From Notolepis coatsorum (taxonomy: Eukaryota; Chordata; Actinopteri; Aulopiformes; Paralepididae): a stretch of 64,000 bases of DNA. Positions 61,891 through 64,000 of this stretch are shown here, in pieces (positions within the stretch are counted from its first letter, which is position 1; the number at the start of each line of letters is the position of its first letter). Made by a program: the position numbers and the translations under genes. Below the pieces are notes generated by a model that was given only the letters and a program-made list of their open reading frames with translations, ran no database searches and was not told the DNA's origin. Location of the stretch: NCBI GenBank assembly GCA_963971535.1, contig OZ020593.1:36470799-36534798 (forward strand). The letters are read 5' to 3'.

Positions 61891-62393
61891 TAGGGCTGAC
61901 CTTCGAATATTTTTTTGGAATTCGAAGCTTCGGGGCCGAGATTCGATTTTAATTCGAAGCTTAGAGATTAAAAATAATAATTAAAAAGAATAATTTTAAA
62001 TATATATATTTTTTTTAATGTTGTGGGACTTGTACAGCACTTTGTTCAACTTTGTCAGTGCTGTAAAGTTTAAACCTTTTTAAATCTTAGACAAACAAAA
62101 CACTTTGCTTTCATGAAATATTGTAATCCGTCATTTGAGGCTTTATAAAAGCAGCACAATGAACACAAATCTGTCAGTGGCGAGTCTGACCTCATCTTAA
62201 ATAACAAACAGCATTGCTTGTTGTAGTTAACAAAGAGAGGCAGAGTTGATTTTGCAAAAAAAATTAAAAAAATAAAATTAAAATATCATAATATATATAT
62301 ATTTTTTTTAAATAATCAAATTTTATTTTCATATTCGAATCCCATGCCCATCGAACGAAGCTTCGAAGCTTCGAAGTATTTAAGACAGCCCTA
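61891..62393. mobile_element. hAT MITE (TAGGGCTGACC family), 8-bp TSD
   Basis: Ends TAGGGCTGACCTTCGAATA and inverted TAGGGCTGTCTTAAATACTT. Flanked by CCATAGTC (61883-61890 and 62394-62401), so it clearly inserted into the LINE coding region (AFNTIVPSKL). The interior has TTCGAAGCTTCG palindromes and A/T-rich sequence. Confidence 0.93.
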
Positions 62394-62437
62394 CCATAGT
62401 CCCCTCCAAACTCATAGCCAAGCTCAGGGACCTGGGC

Positions 62438-63079
62438 TTGAACTATGACCTCTGCCAGTGGGTCTTGGACTTCCTGACGGGCAGACCCCAGGTGGTGAGA
62501 GCAGGCAACTGCACCTCCTCATCCATCACTCTCAACATAGGGGCCCCCCAGGGCTGTGTTCCGAGTCCCCTCCTCTACTCCCTGTACACACATGATTGTG
62601 TGGCACAGCGGAACAACAACACAATCATCAAATTTGCTGACGACACAGTAGTGGTGGGCCTGATCTCTGCAAACGACGAGAGGGCCTACCTGGAAGAGGT
62701 AAAGGTTCTAGCGGGATGGTGTCAAGAGAACAGCCTCTCCCTGAACGTCAGCAAAACAAAAGAGATGATTGTGGACTTTAGGAGGTCGGGGGTCAGGGAC
62801 TACAGCCTCGACGGGGCACCGGTTGAGAGAGTGAACAGTTTTAAGTACCTCAGAGTCCACATATCCGAGGACTTGACATGGTCCACACACATTGACAGTG
62901 TTATCAAGAAGACACGACAACGCCTCTACTTCCTAAGGAAGTTCCAAGCGAGTCAGAAGATCCTCAAGAACTTCTACTCATGCACAATAGAGAGCATCCT
63001 GACTGGCAATATCACCTCCTGGTTTGGGAATAGCACTGCACAAGACTGTAGCAGACCAGGCCATCAGGATGTTCAATGA
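62438..63079 (+). CDS. LINE RT fragment (Rex1-like), after the MITE
   Basis: A 213-residue frame with [57 protein letters not shown] (FADD catalytic box), [34 protein letters not shown] and [13 protein letters not shown]. After about residue 207 the frame runs across the internal deletion (SRPGHQDVQ) and is no longer native. The N-terminal RT and the endonuclease are missing. Confidence 0.8.
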   Translation: MNYDLCQWVLDFLTGRPQVVRAGNCTSSSITLNIGAPQGCVPSPLLYSLYTHDCVAQRNNNTIIKFADDTVVVGLISANDERAYLEEVKVLAGWCQENSLSLNVSKTKEMIVDFRRSGVRDYSLDGAPVERVNSFKYLRVHISEDLTWSTHIDSVIKKTRQRLYFLRKFQASQKILKNFYSCTIESILTGNITSWFGNSTAQDCSRPGHQDVQ

Positions 63080-63485
63080 ACAATAACAAACCATCAAATA
63101 CACCCACAGCACACACTCACTTTAAATAAACAACACACTGTAGCACCCACTTTACCCACTTTAGACACTAACACACTTTATATTTATTGGTAAGGAGATT
63201 TGCACATCAATCTCATACCTCAGTGCACCTCACCACCACAAGGTGGCACCACAAGCTAAGCTATACCTCACCATTTCTACACTGTACTGTATCTGCATTG
63301 TATATACTGTACATATACTGTATATATGTATATCGAACATCTTTGTTTTGTTTACGTACTTGACTTTCTATTTTATACTTATATTATACTTTTTATACTA
63401 TCTAGCACACTCAGGAGCAAAACAGAAAGAAGCATTTCATGCAAAAGTATTCTGTATTTCTGTATGACAACTAATAAAGAAACTT

Positions 63486-64000
63486 GAACTATTAGTTATC
63501 ATACAGAAATACAGAATACTTTTGCATGAAATGCTTATTTCTGTGTGCTAGATAAAATAAAAAGATAGTATAAAATAAGTATAATATAAGTATAAAATAG
63601 AAAGTCCAGTACGTAAACAAGTGTAAACAAAACTAAAATGTTCAATATACATATGTACAGTATATGTACAGTATATACAATGCAGAGTAGAGAAGGTAAC
63701 TGAGTTACAGCAATATACAGTACAGTGTAGAAATGGTGAGGTATAGCTTAGCTTGTGGTGCCACCTTGTGGTGGTGAGGTGCAATGAGGTATGAGATTGA
63801 TGTGCAAATCTCCTTACCAATTAATATAAAGTGTGTTAAGTGTCTAAAGTGGGTGCTACAGTGTGTTGTTTATTTAAATTGAGTGTGTGCGTGTGGATGT
63901 GTGTGCTATGGGTGTATTAGATGGTTTTTTATTGTTCATTGAGCATCCTGATGGCCTGGTCTGCTACGGTCTTGTGCAGTGCTATTCCCAAACCAGGAGA
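63486..64000 (-). mobile_element. Rex1-like LINE 3' part, minus strand, mirror of 62990-63482
   Basis: The reverse complement matches the plus-strand copy from its tail (ACTAATAAAG) back to CTCCTGGTTTGGGAATAGCA at the window edge. It includes the same internal deletion (GACCGTAGCAGACCAGGCCA). It has an insertion of about 25 bp (GTAACTCAGTTACCTTCTC) relative to the plus copy. It runs off the window. Confidence 0.88.

Larger units (their letters stand above)
61660..63482 (+). mobile_element. Rex1-like LINE, plus strand, interrupted by a MITE
   Basis: It starts mid-RT (IAMKCFEKLVKGYICSSLPI), continues through 61890, is split by the MITE 61891-62393, and resumes with [11 protein letters not shown]. 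The 3' UTR ends CTGTATGACAACTAATAAAG. Directly left of the coding start lies TCAAGTTTCTTTATTAG (61663-61679), an inverted copy of the LINE's own last about 16 bases. An internal deletion joins GACTGTAGCAGA to CCAGGCCATCAGGATG at about 63058. Confidence 0.85.

Overview
This window is eukaryotic, from a ray-finned (teleost-like) fish. It is intron-rich and crowded with fish-type repeats: Rex1/L2/CR1-group and L1-clade LINEs, tRNA-derived SINEs, hAT MITEs opening with TAGGGCTG or CAGTGGTGG, a BEL/Pao LTR element, and many micro- and minisatellites. There are no bacterial operons, Shine-Dalgarno sites or CRISPR arrays.

The one host gene I can support lies on the minus strand between about 61.3 kb and 35.0 kb. 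I read six coding exons: 61211-61288, 60181-60225, 59116-59193, 56649-56819, 39002-40089 and 34975-35529. Spliced together they stay in frame and encode a C2H2 finger (YTCGACGIQF...HMQSH), a short Ser/Pro linker, and about 550 residues of hAT-transposase-like domain ending in a hAT dimerisation block (FPRLARLALWLLAVPA). This is the architecture of ZNF618, a domesticated hAT transposase with N-terminal zinc fingers. The 5' exons lie beyond the right edge. The AT-rich, low-copy sequence of about 30.3-34.97 kb may be its long 3' UTR.

Layout. At 1-17 kb an old GTATGTAGGTCTATCA-type minisatellite has been inflated by nested insertions. A Rex1-like LINE sits in it, split by a 10.1-kb BEL/Pao element (2445-12572) that carries other LINEs and SINEs. 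A hAT-like element (13041-16509) splits the array again. At 17.6-27.8 kb an L2-like LINE is split by a nearly complete Rex1-like LINE (18108-21551) abutting a 5.3-kb DNA transposon with about 370-bp inverted ends (21552-26900). The transposon carries remains of an uncharacterised transposon-borne protein. The stretch 27.8-35 kb is mostly low-copy and holds a TTAA-flanked Kolobok-like MITE. From 35 to 61 kb come the ZNF618 exons and introns. The last intron holds an L2 LINE that contains a 1.0-kb Mutator-like element with a 9-bp target duplication. The 16.6-kb intron holds an almost intact L1 (40262-46846), hAT MITEs, SINEs and two large minisatellites. From 56.8 to 61.7 kb four more minisatellites alternate with small exons. 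From 61.7 to 64 kb two Rex1-like LINE copies lie tail-to-tail as a large inverted repeat.

Most of what can be learned concerns insertion order. Target-site duplications identify hAT (8 bp), BEL (5 bp), Mutator-like (9 bp), TTAA-type, L1 (13 bp) and SINE (15-16 bp) events. I saw no clear new host system. The least explained item is the long-TIR transposon at 21.5-26.9 kb and its protein.
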